This document shows, in pieces, positions 1 to 5,026 of a stretch of 5,026 bases of DNA. The stretch comes from Candidatus Zipacnadia bacterium (lineage in GTDB: Bacteria > Armatimonadota > Zipacnadia > Zipacnadales > Zipacnadaceae): positions 1 through 5,026 of the forward strand of contig JALGTI010000270.1 in the NCBI GenBank assembly GCA_029821455.1, given 5' to 3'. The number at the start of each line of letters is the position of its first letter. Within the stretch, counting starts at the first letter, position 1. The position numbers and the translations under genes were made by a program. The notes beneath the pieces were generated by a model. It worked only from the letters and a program-made list of their open reading frames with translations, was not told the DNA's origin and made no database searches.

Positions 1-1065
1 CTGGCCTTCTTTATGAAGGGCTTCCCCAATCTGTCATTCCCCGATATCCCACTTGCGCACATATTCAAGGAGGCACCGTGGAACATCCTGCAAGGTCATG
101 TGCTGATCCGCTTTCAGTGGCTAGTGCTGGGCATCGCCTATTTGATTCCGGCTCAGATCAGTATCGGCACAGTCGCTTTTTACTTCCTTTCACTGTTGCA
201 GATGGTGCTATTCGCATCTCTGGGAGCGACCGGCGGCCAGTGGTATCCCCACAGCTTCATTGTGAGACAGTCAACGGGTGGTCTGATCGTGTTCGCCATT
301 TTCCTGTTCTACGCCGCACGGCTGGACATTCGGCAGATGTGGCAAGACCTGTGGGGTGATATCTCCGGGCAGCCCGCCCAGAGGCCCCACCCGGATCGCT
401 GGCTCCTATTGGGGGCTATTGCTGGGACGGCAGGACTGATCGCCTGGTCGCATGCAGCCGGCTTGGCTCTGTGGCTGGCTGTTGCGTTCATCGCGCTGGT
501 GGTGATCTTTCAGCTCTGTGTGTCGCGCATTGTCGCTGTACTGGGCATGCAACACGCAACTATGTGGATCTCACCCAAAGGTCTGCTGGATGCCGCTATC
601 GGCACGCGCCTGCTGGGCGCGACAAACCTGCCCAGCCTCCATATTCAGGAGATCGGCGATGTGTTGCACTGGCGCAGCCGAGGGTACATAAGTGTCCTGC
701 TGCTGAGCGGCGTGGTGGCGCTGGTTGCGTACTCGTTTTTCTATATCCGGATGGCATACCAGTATGGCGGCCTGATGATGAGTCCTACCTGGTACTTCAT
801 GTATATTGACATTCAGGTGTACGACCAGATAGCCGCGCAGGTCGCCAACCTGTCCGACCCGTCGTGGGCAGGACGTGTGGGTGTGGTAACCGGGGGTTTG
901 ATTATGTGGGGGCGGGGGTTTGATTATGTGGGGGCTTATGGCCTGCCACCGGATCTTCCCTTGGTGGCCGTTCCATCCGCTGGGGTATCTGTTGGCCTCA
1001 GGATATACGTCCCGGGTCACCTGGCCCGGCCTGCTGGCAGGCTGGATGGTCAAGTCGGCGGTTAG
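1..1065 (+). CDS. DUF6785/DUF6784-like polytopic membrane protein, 5'-partial, C-terminus frameshifted
   Basis: The frame is open from base 1 (Leu-Ala-Phe-Phe-Met), so the ATG at 13 is probably internal and the true start lies off the left edge. It resembles the C-terminal half of a family of large bacterial integral membrane proteins of unknown function (DUF6785 followed by DUF6784); I recognise this by eye, without a search. Counting from Met13, hydrophobic segments lie near residues 33-50, 52-72, 88-103, 130-147, 149-178, 224-246 and 290-300. A short soluble stretch rich in Pro, Arg and Asp (about 104-129) separates two membrane blocks. After residue about 300 (base 912) the sequence turns into non-family residues and stops at 1063-1065. 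This is caused by the 22-bp tandem duplication at 891-935; the genuine C-terminus is in the next frame to 1204. The cellular location is the inner membrane. A transport role is plausible but unproven. Confidence 0.75.
   Translation: MAFFMKGFPNLSFPDIPLAHIFKEAPWNILQGHVLIRFQWLVLGIAYLIPAQISIGTVAFYFLSLLQMVLFASLGATGGQWYPHSFIVRQSTGGLIVFAIFLFYAARLDIRQMWQDLWGDISGQPAQRPHPDRWLLLGAIAGTAGLIAWSHAAGLALWLAVAFIALVVIFQLCVSRIVAVLGMQHATMWISPKGLLDAAIGTRLLGATNLPSLHIQEIGDVLHWRSRGYISVLLLSGVVALVAYSFFYIRMAYQYGGLMMSPTWYFMYIDIQVYDQIAAQVANLSDPSWAGRVGVVTGGLIMWGRGFDYVGAYGLPPDLPLVAVPSAGVSVGLRIYVPGHLARPAGRLDGQVGG
891..935 (+). repeat. Perfect 22-bp tandem duplication causing a frameshift
   Basis: Copies at 892-913 and 914-935 are identical. 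Each has the form G5-TTTGATTATGT-G5-C, and the C at 891 extends the repeat by one base. The unit is 22 bp, which is 1 modulo 3, so the extra copy shifts the reading frame by +1. Copy 1 in the upstream frame and copy 2 in the downstream frame both read GGLIMWG, which shows directly that the second copy is a duplicate of coding sequence. The flanking G5 runs make replication slippage plausible. An unmerged overlap between two assembly pieces would give the same result. Confidence 0.95.
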
Positions 1066-1204
1066 CCGCTATGGCGGGGAGCGGATGTACTTTACCATCA
1101 GGCCTCTGTTCCTGGGGCTGCTTATCGGTGACGTGGGCGGCCAGGCGTTCTGGGCGGTAGTCTGCGCGGTGGCGATGGCCGCCGGGTGGGTAACAGGCGG
1201 GTAG
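936..1204 (+). pseudogene. Displaced C-terminal segment of the same DUF6784-like membrane protein
   Basis: This is the continuation of the preceding gene, shifted by one frame. The frame is open from 902, just after a TGA at 899-901, through the second repeat copy to TAG at 1202-1204. It encodes the conserved tail of the family: WWPFHPLGY (962-988), then a GWMVKSAVSRYGG stretch, then RPLFLGLLIGD and a final hydrophobic helix (AFWAVVCAVAMAAGWV). No Shine-Dalgarno site suits an independent start; TTG at 920 and ATG at 926 lie inside the repeat and ATG at 938 just after it. I therefore read this as part of one broken gene, not a separate small gene. Removing one repeat copy joins base 913 to 936 and yields ...GGLIMWGLMACHRIFP... 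in one frame. If the duplication is an assembly artefact, 1-1204 is one intact coding region. Confidence 0.75.
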
Positions 1205-1219
1205 GGACGGCTAGGTGCG

Positions 1220-1627
1220 CTAGTCCAGGCCCCTTAACCCGGCCTTCTGCTCAGTGGTCAATTCCTTGTCTACGCTTACCGTGTCACTGTTCTCCGCGAT
1301 CAGCAGGATGGCATCCTCGGCCATAAGACTGCCATGCCAGACATTGCGGCGGACGTTGTAAACCGTGTAAGGCTGCATCGGTATCTCATGAATGGCCGTT
1401 ATCTCGTCCTCCCCCTCCGCTATCAGCAGCACGGCCTGCCCCTGCATCAGGACGAATACCTCATCACTGTTGGGGTGCTTCTGCAAAGACGTAAGCCCTT
1501 CGAGCGTGGCTGTCGGGGTAAAGTTTTTGATGGCAGTCATCCAGGTCTCATTGGGGCTGTCCACCACAATCTCGTAGCCCTCGCCCTCCCACGCTCCGAT
1601 ATCAACCATTGAGTCGAGATTTGCCAT
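1220..1627 (-). CDS. Small single-domain cupin protein
   Basis: A 135-aa, probably cytoplasmic protein with a single cupin beta-barrel and no signal peptide. Cupin motif 1 is seen around residues 50-63 (KHPNSDEVFVLMQG): His51 and Glu56 are the likely metal ligands, and the usual second His of HxH is replaced by Asn53. Motif 2 lies around residues 86-98 (PYTVYNVRRNVWH), with His98 as the likely last ligand. The tail (ILLIAENSDT) resembles small uncharacterised bacterial cupins that have a VWH motif and an AEN/VENxDT ending. The start at 1627 is chosen because AGGAGGG (1634-1640) sits 6 nt upstream. The same frame runs on to 1774, but that extension reads through a hairpin and lacks cupin-like sequence. 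The gene is divergent from the oxidoreductase and convergent with the membrane protein. Its substrate is unknown; sugar or organic-acid binding or isomerisation are possibilities only. Confidence 0.88.
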   Translation of the reverse strand: MANLDSMVDIGAWEGEGYEIVVDSPNETWMTAIKNFTPTATLEGLTSLQKHPNSDEVFVLMQGQAVLLIAEGEDEITAIHEIPMQPYTVYNVRRNVWHGSLMAEDAILLIAENSDTVSVDKELTTEQKAGLRGLD

Positions 1628-1633
1628 AGCTAT

Positions 1634-1640
1634 CCCTCCT
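1634..1640 (-). promoter_or_regulatory. Shine-Dalgarno site of the cupin gene
   Basis: The minus strand reads AGGAGGG, then ATAGCT, then ATG at 1627-1625. This near-perfect site with 6-nt spacing fixes the cupin start and argues against the longer open frame reaching 1774. Confidence 0.85.
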
Positions 1641-1642
1641 GT

Positions 1643-1663
1643 AGGCTTGCTGTCAGCAAGCCT
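1643..1663 (-). promoter_or_regulatory. Perfect inverted repeat in the cupin leader
   Basis: AGGCTTGCT and AGCAAGCCT form a perfect 9-bp stem with a 3-nt loop. In the cupin mRNA it would end 2 nt before the Shine-Dalgarno site. It could be an operator in the divergent control region or an RNA hairpin affecting ribosome access or mRNA stability. No U-tract follows, so it is not an intrinsic terminator. The inverted repeat is certain; its role is inferred. Confidence 0.6.
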
Positions 1664-1685
1664 GGCGTTTGTCACACTGTCCTGG

Positions 1686-1714
1686 AGGATACCATTTTGT
1701 CGGGTCTTCCTCAA
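1686..1714 (-). promoter_or_regulatory. Candidate sigma-70-type promoter for the cupin gene
   Basis: On the minus strand, TTGAGG (1714-1709) is followed by 17 nt and TATCCT (1691-1686). Each hexamer matches 4 of 6 consensus bases and the spacing is optimal. Transcription would start near 1679, giving a leader of about 50 nt that holds the 1643-1663 hairpin and the Shine-Dalgarno site. Such matches can occur by chance, so this is a candidate only. Confidence 0.35.
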
Positions 1715-1746
1715 TGCTTCCTGCCGGGGGAGGTAAGAGGCTCGGG

Positions 1747-1764
1747 GACAGCGAACCCGCTGTC
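1747..1764 (+). promoter_or_regulatory. Inverted repeat upstream of the oxidoreductase gene
   Basis: GACAGCG and CGCTGTC form a perfect 7-bp palindrome with a 4-nt centre, 34 bp upstream of the oxidoreductase start codon. It may be an operator or a leader hairpin. It shares the GCTGTC/GACAGC hexamer with the centre of the inverted repeat at 1643-1663. I could not identify a convincing promoter for the plus-strand gene. Confidence 0.4.
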
Positions 1765-1783
1765 GCCGTAACAATATCTTACC

Positions 1784-1789
1784 AGGAGG
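1784..1789 (+). promoter_or_regulatory. Shine-Dalgarno site of the oxidoreductase gene
   Basis: AGGAGG lies 9 nt before ATG at 1799 and supports that start. The encoded protein begins MIRIGLIS, the expected first beta-strand of a Rossmann fold, which agrees with this choice. Confidence 0.85.
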
Positions 1790-1798
1790 CTGTTCAGA

Positions 1799-2740
1799 AT
1801 GATTAGGATCGGTCTGATCTCCGCCGCAACATACGGATACATGGATGCTCCCCGCACTCCGGGGTCATTCCACGGCACCGCCTTCTCGACCGTTTTCAAT
1901 AGCTACGACCCGGACAAGGCGAGCCAGTACGAGTGGACCTTCGCCGCCGCCAGCCGCACCATCGAGGGCGCGCAGGTGGTCAAGGTCTGGGACCCGCAGA
2001 TCGAATGGGCCGAACGCCTGGCCGATGTCTGCAATATCCCGGAGGTCTGCCACCAGCCTGAGGAGTGCACCGAGGATGTGGACGCCGTCATTATCCCGGA
2101 TGATGGCTCCGGCGAGCATGCGCAATATGGCATTTTGCCCCTGTGCAAGGGCCTGCCAACCTTCATTGACAAGCCAATCGCGATGATCGCTAGGCGGGCC
2201 AAGGAGATCGTTGATATCGCCAAGGAGACAGGCACGCCCCTGATGTCAGCCAGCTCCCTGCGCTATGTGCCTGATATTGTTGCCCTGCACGATGAGGTGT
2301 CCGAACTGGGCGAGATCCATCTAGCCACCACGATCTGCGGCAACGAGCTGGTGTACTACGGAATCCACGCCCTCGAGACCGCCTATGCGGTGCTCGGCCC
2401 CGGTGCAGTCTCGTGTCTTAATGTCGGCCAGCCGGGTCGCAATATCGTGCGGGTGCGCTTTGAGAGCGGGCGCGATCTGGTGCTGATGGTCGCCGAGCAC
2501 GAGTATATGCAGGCGGGCTACCAGATAAATGTCTATGGGCAGAAGGGCTGGCGGTCTATACAACCCGACCTCACCGACCTGTACATATACCTGATGGAGC
2601 AATTCATCGGTATGGTAAAGAGCGGAGCCAGAGAAGTCGTTCCACTGGACGAGATAGTTGAGGTCATCGCAGTATTAGAGGCTGGCAAGCGTTCCCTGGC
2701 AGAGGGGCGCGAGGTGAGCGTAGCCGAAGTGCTGGAGTAA
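1799..2740 (+). CDS. Gfo/Idh/MocA-like NAD(P)-dependent oxidoreductase
   Basis: A 313-aa soluble protein, slightly shorter than usual for the family (about 330-400 aa). Residues 1-125 form a Rossmann-like domain: beta-1 MIRIGLIS, a strand near 96-99 (AVII), then FIDKPIA at 122-128, equivalent to the family EKP motif, with Lys125 as the expected catalytic or cofactor residue. The second alpha/beta domain contains SSLRYVPDI (152-160) and YYGIHALE (187-194), where His190 matches the family's active-site His. The first glycine loop is unusual: the canonical GxGxxG is replaced by GLISAATYGY, and a roughly 40-residue insertion (about 15-55) follows before the next strand. The family uses NAD(P)(H) to oxidise or reduce sugars, inositols and related compounds; the substrate here is unknown. 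The gene is divergent from the cupin, 171 bp away, and convergent with the DUF4838 gene. Weakened cofactor binding or a non-redox role cannot be excluded. Confidence 0.85.
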   Translation: MIRIGLISAATYGYMDAPRTPGSFHGTAFSTVFNSYDPDKASQYEWTFAAASRTIEGAQVVKVWDPQIEWAERLADVCNIPEVCHQPEECTEDVDAVIIPDDGSGEHAQYGILPLCKGLPTFIDKPIAMIARRAKEIVDIAKETGTPLMSASSLRYVPDIVALHDEVSELGEIHLATTICGNELVYYGIHALETAYAVLGPGAVSCLNVGQPGRNIVRVRFESGRDLVLMVAEHEYMQAGYQINVYGQKGWRSIQPDLTDLYIYLMEQFIGMVKSGAREVVPLDEIVEVIAVLEAGKRSLAEGREVSVAEVLE

Positions 2741-2779
2741 CGGCGTCAGGGCACAGAATCTCTTGACATAGAATGAAGC

Positions 2780-2810
2780 GCGGGCTGGTATGTTGCGTCT
2801 GCCAGCCCGC
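2780..2810. terminator. Hairpin between convergent genes, possible bidirectional terminator
   Basis: GCGGGCTGG (2780-2788) and CCAGCCCGC (2802-2810) form a perfect 9-bp GC-rich stem with a 13-nt loop; a G-T wobble and one A-T pair could extend it to 11. It lies between the stop codons of the oxidoreductase (2738-2740) and the DUF4838 gene (2849-2851), where a shared terminator is expected. No clear U-tract follows on either strand, so efficient intrinsic termination is uncertain. It may instead block 3' exonucleases. Confidence 0.5.
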
Positions 2811-2848
2811 CCTATGCCTTCAACTCCTGAAGGGTTGTCACCACAAGC

Positions 2849-5026
2849 CTATTCAATCGTCCCTTCAACGCGTACTCTGTACACTGCCGCAACCTCGTTA
2901 GGCACTTGGCTTTGGTATCGGCAGCGGATCCAAAAGCGCTCAGCGTCTTGCACGGCCTCGGAGATGTCGAACTTGTGATCCAGTGTCAGCTCGCTGTTCT
3001 CCATCAACGTCTGCCAATTCTCGCCATCCAGAGAGAATTCCACAGCGTTTGACAGTCCTGAACGCCAGGCCCCATAAAAGGCGAACTGGCATTGGGTCCA
3101 TCTATTACCCGCCTGGGCCCCCAACTCGTAGGTGACCGTGCCGCCGGCCCACGGATACAGGCTCAGTCCCCACACGCCGTCATAGAAACCGCTGACTTGG
3201 CCGTGTAGACGAGCGTTGCCGCCTGAGCCATAGTAGTCACTGTATTCAAACTTACCCGGCGGCAGGTTGGTCAAGTCCAGGCTATAAGCATCAAGCTGCT
3301 TCTGGCCGCGCGACTTAAACGTAGGAAGGTCGCCCTCGGCAAAGGCGTGGGTGCCTTGCAGTTGGTCGAAGTCTGCCACGTATTGCTGCCACGCCTGTCT
3401 TGCGATTTCCTTGTTCTGAGGCGTAGGCTGCTTCCTGAAGGCAGCCTGCGCTTCCATTGCCGCCAGGTGCAGTTCAGTGTACCGCCAGCCAAGTTCCACG
3501 AAATGTAGCCGCGCGAGGACCTTGGGATCATCCTGGGCCAGAGCCTTGGCTTCCTCCAGCCATACGCGGCAGTTGGCGCGGAGTTCGGCCGGATAGATGC
3601 CCGGCAGGTTGAACTCATCGCCACTCCAGTAGCGGTCCGGGCTGCCTGAGGTTTCCAGAGCCATATAGAAGTTGCGCATCGGCCCCTCAGCCGGTCCATA
3701 AAAGAGACGGAAGAACTCGTCCAACATCGCCTCAATGTCCGTTGTATGGTCCCACCACATGCGGCTGAAGGCATAATAAAGCAGATGATTTGTGGACCAA
3801 CGCTGCGCGGTCTCAGAATAGAACCCGTGGATGTTGAGCCTTTTATAATACCCGATTTCCTCAGGGAGCCGGTATAGTGTAATCGGCAGCGCCTCCAACC
3901 AGTTGTAAAAGCCGTAGTACTCATAGATGCCGTGCAGCTTGGTCACAGGTGCCCAGGCGTCAAGATTCCTCTTGAATATCCTGCCACGGCCAGAGTTGGG
4001 ATTGAGGAAGCTCGCTCCGTAGTTGAAGCAGTAGTTGGTCTGCTCGATCATGACGTTGTCGGCGGGCTGAATCCAGTTGGGAAGGCCGGCGCTGCCGGCA
4101 TAAGCGTAGGTAAACAGAACCGCCTCCGGGTACTTTTCGGCCACCTTCTCAGCGATCTGATTGATGGCCCATAGGACGATGTCAGCGTGGGTCGTGGGGT
4201 CTTTGTCGTCAATGGCACGGCAGTTTTCGCATTCACACCAGCCACGGCCGTCATTCTGGGTCATATCAATGAACATAGCGTCGGGGTTTTCGGCCATCTT
4301 GGCGGCCCCATCCATTGCGTAGGCAGTCAGCTTCTCCAAAACCTCCGGATTGCTCAAACACAACTGTCCGTGTGGGACGCGCTTTCCATTGACCTCAGGG
4401 AACCACTCCGGATGCTCATCGAAGTAGACTTTGGCCGGTATGATGTGCTGCCAGTTGTGACCCGAGCCAACCTTTATGCAGGTGCCACCGCGCTTCTCCA
4501 TAAAGCCCTCGTAGCCTTCGACATCGACCGGCCAGACCCAGAAGTTCTGGTGGTTCTTGGTCAGCCAATCCTTCACGGCAAGGTTCCACTCCAGCTCATC
4601 TCCGCCACCACCCATAGCATGGCGGCGTGTGAAGGAGGGCTCGTGTATCACGCGCACGCGTTCGACTTCAATATCCGTGAGGCTCGGTGTTACCTCGCCA
4701 ACCTCACCGGGCCAGTACCACCTATACCCTAGCCTCTCCAGGAAGTTGTACGCCGAATACACCACGCCCCGTGGCCCTCCACCAGCGATGATCAGGTGGT
4801 TGTTGCTAGTGCGATTGACTATGCCTTCAGCATCGAGGTTAAGCTCTCGCCGCGAGGCATACTCCCCCATCTGCTCCAGTTTACTGGTGAAACAGACGAT
4901 GACGGCTGTTTCACCGTGCTTTGCAGGGCCGTGTTCAATGGCAAGCCGGGCCCCGCTGGCCTTTTGGATGTAGCGCTGTAGCTCCTCAGCAGCGAACAGT
5001 TCCTGCGGCGTTGCGTCCGACGGCAC
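2849..5026 (-). CDS. DUF4838-domain glycosidase-like protein, 5'-partial (N-terminus beyond window)
   Basis: The last 725 codons of a large protein; stop at 2849-2851. The frame is open to the right edge; the GTG there is very probably an internal Val, because the family has more sequence and often a signal peptide before this point. Residues 1-125 resemble the N-terminal alpha/beta domain of GH67/GH20-type glycosidases (ATPQELFAAEELQRYIQKASG, then GPRGVVYSAYNFLERLGYRWYWPG). Residues about 130-400 match the DUF4838 region, a probable TIM barrel: GSGHNW (187-192), HPEWFP (205-210), QLCLSNPEV (221-229), TQNDG (256-260) followed by CECENC (264-269), and YEYYGFYNW (368-376). A helical region follows (about 410-580). 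Residues about 615-725 look like a beta-sandwich module (FSLDGENWQTL, then RFWIRCRY), perhaps carbohydrate-binding. A glycan-directed, exported enzyme is likely, but the substrate is unknown and I cannot name the catalytic residues. Confidence 0.85.
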   Translation of the reverse strand: MPSDATPQELFAAEELQRYIQKASGARLAIEHGPAKHGETAVIVCFTSKLEQMGEYASRRELNLDAEGIVNRTSNNHLIIAGGGPRGVVYSAYNFLERLGYRWYWPGEVGEVTPSLTDIEVERVRVIHEPSFTRRHAMGGGGDELEWNLAVKDWLTKNHQNFWVWPVDVEGYEGFMEKRGGTCIKVGSGHNWQHIIPAKVYFDEHPEWFPEVNGKRVPHGQLCLSNPEVLEKLTAYAMDGAAKMAENPDAMFIDMTQNDGRGWCECENCRAIDDKDPTTHADIVLWAINQIAEKVAEKYPEAVLFTYAYAGSAGLPNWIQPADNVMIEQTNYCFNYGASFLNPNSGRGRIFKRNLDAWAPVTKLHGIYEYYGFYNWLEALPITLYRLPEEIGYYKRLNIHGFYSETAQRWSTNHLLYYAFSRMWWDHTTDIEAMLDEFFRLFYGPAEGPMRNFYMALETSGSPDRYWSGDEFNLPGIYPAELRANCRVWLEEAKALAQDDPKVLARLHFVELGWRYTELHLAAMEAQAAFRKQPTPQNKEIARQAWQQYVADFDQLQGTHAFAEGDLPTFKSRGQKQLDAYSLDLTNLPPGKFEYSDYYGSGGNARLHGQVSGFYDGVWGLSLYPWAGGTVTYELGAQAGNRWTQCQFAFYGAWRSGLSNAVEFSLDGENWQTLMENSELTLDHKFDISEAVQDAERFWIRCRYQSQVPNEVAAVYRVRVEGTIE

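Noticed and set aside
891..935. Programmed ribosomal frameshift at the G-rich site
   Set aside because: The exact 22-bp duplication fully explains the frame change, and both copies encode the same residues in their respective frames. A programmed shift would not need or leave a duplicated segment.
571..1053. 160-codon open frame on the minus strand
   Set aside because: It lies antisense to the membrane protein gene; the composition is that of a shadow frame (His/Pro/Gln-rich) with no family resemblance.
1628..1774. N-terminal extension of the cupin frame to an upstream start at 1774
   Set aside because: The extension is Arg/Pro-rich and unlike a cupin, reads through a perfect hairpin, and is made unnecessary by an AGGAGGG site 6 nt before ATG at 1627.
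2763..2794. Perfect TTGACA -35 hexamer followed by TATGTT
   Set aside because: The spacer is 20 nt, which is too long, and the second hexamer lies within the loop of the intergenic hairpin. The only downstream plus-strand frame (2790-2978) is antisense to the DUF4838 gene. An antisense transcript is possible but unsupported.
2790..2978. 62-codon plus-strand open frame in the convergent intergenic region
   Set aside because: It begins inside the hairpin, has no Shine-Dalgarno site, and mostly overlaps the 3' end of the DUF4838 gene in antisense.
3271..3924. 217-codon open frame on the minus strand in another register
   Set aside because: It is a shadow within the DUF4838 gene on the same strand; its Arg/Trp/Ser-rich sequence lacks domain features, whereas the main frame carries conserved motifs throughout.
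4187..4732. 181-codon open frame on the plus strand
   Set aside because: It is fully antisense to the well-supported DUF4838 coding region and has no recognisable domain or ribosome binding site.

Overview
The window looks like a piece of an environmental bacterial genome with moderately high G+C (about 55-60 % by eye). Strong AGGAGG-type Shine-Dalgarno sites precede both genes whose starts lie inside the window. The gene content is a DUF6785/DUF6784-type membrane protein, a short Gfo/Idh/MocA oxidoreductase, a small cupin and a DUF4838 glycosidase-like protein. From general knowledge, this mix is typical of glycan- and polyol-degrading lineages such as Armatimonadota, Planctomycetota, Lentisphaerota, Chloroflexota and related uncultured groups. 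I cannot assign a phylum from the sequence alone.

Layout. Positions 1-1204 (+) hold the C-terminal part of a polytopic membrane protein that enters from the left edge. Its reading frame is broken by a perfect 22-bp tandem duplication at 891-935. The frame carried in from the left stops at 1063-1065. The conserved C-terminus (WWPFHPLGY and onward) continues in the next frame to a stop at 1202-1204. Deleting one 22-bp copy restores a single continuous frame. A 135-aa cupin gene (1220-1627, -) converges on it with 15 bp between the stops. A 171-bp divergent intergenic region (1628-1798) has two perfect inverted repeats, one plausible promoter and two Shine-Dalgarno sites. It separates the cupin from a 313-aa Gfo/Idh/MocA-like oxidoreductase (1799-2740, +). 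A 108-bp convergent intergenic region with a GC-rich hairpin follows. The rest (2849-5026, -) is the C-terminal 725 codons of a DUF4838 protein whose N-terminus lies beyond the right edge.

How the genes may fit together (inference). The DUF4838 protein would act on a glycan. The oxidoreductase would act on a sugar or sugar-derived substrate. The cupin may be a small accessory, sensing or isomerase-like protein, and the membrane protein could be a transporter. The genes alternate in direction, so they do not form an operon. No RNA genes, CRISPR arrays, insertion sequences or transposase remnants were seen. The most notable item is the frame-breaking tandem duplication; I found no convincing new multi-gene system.
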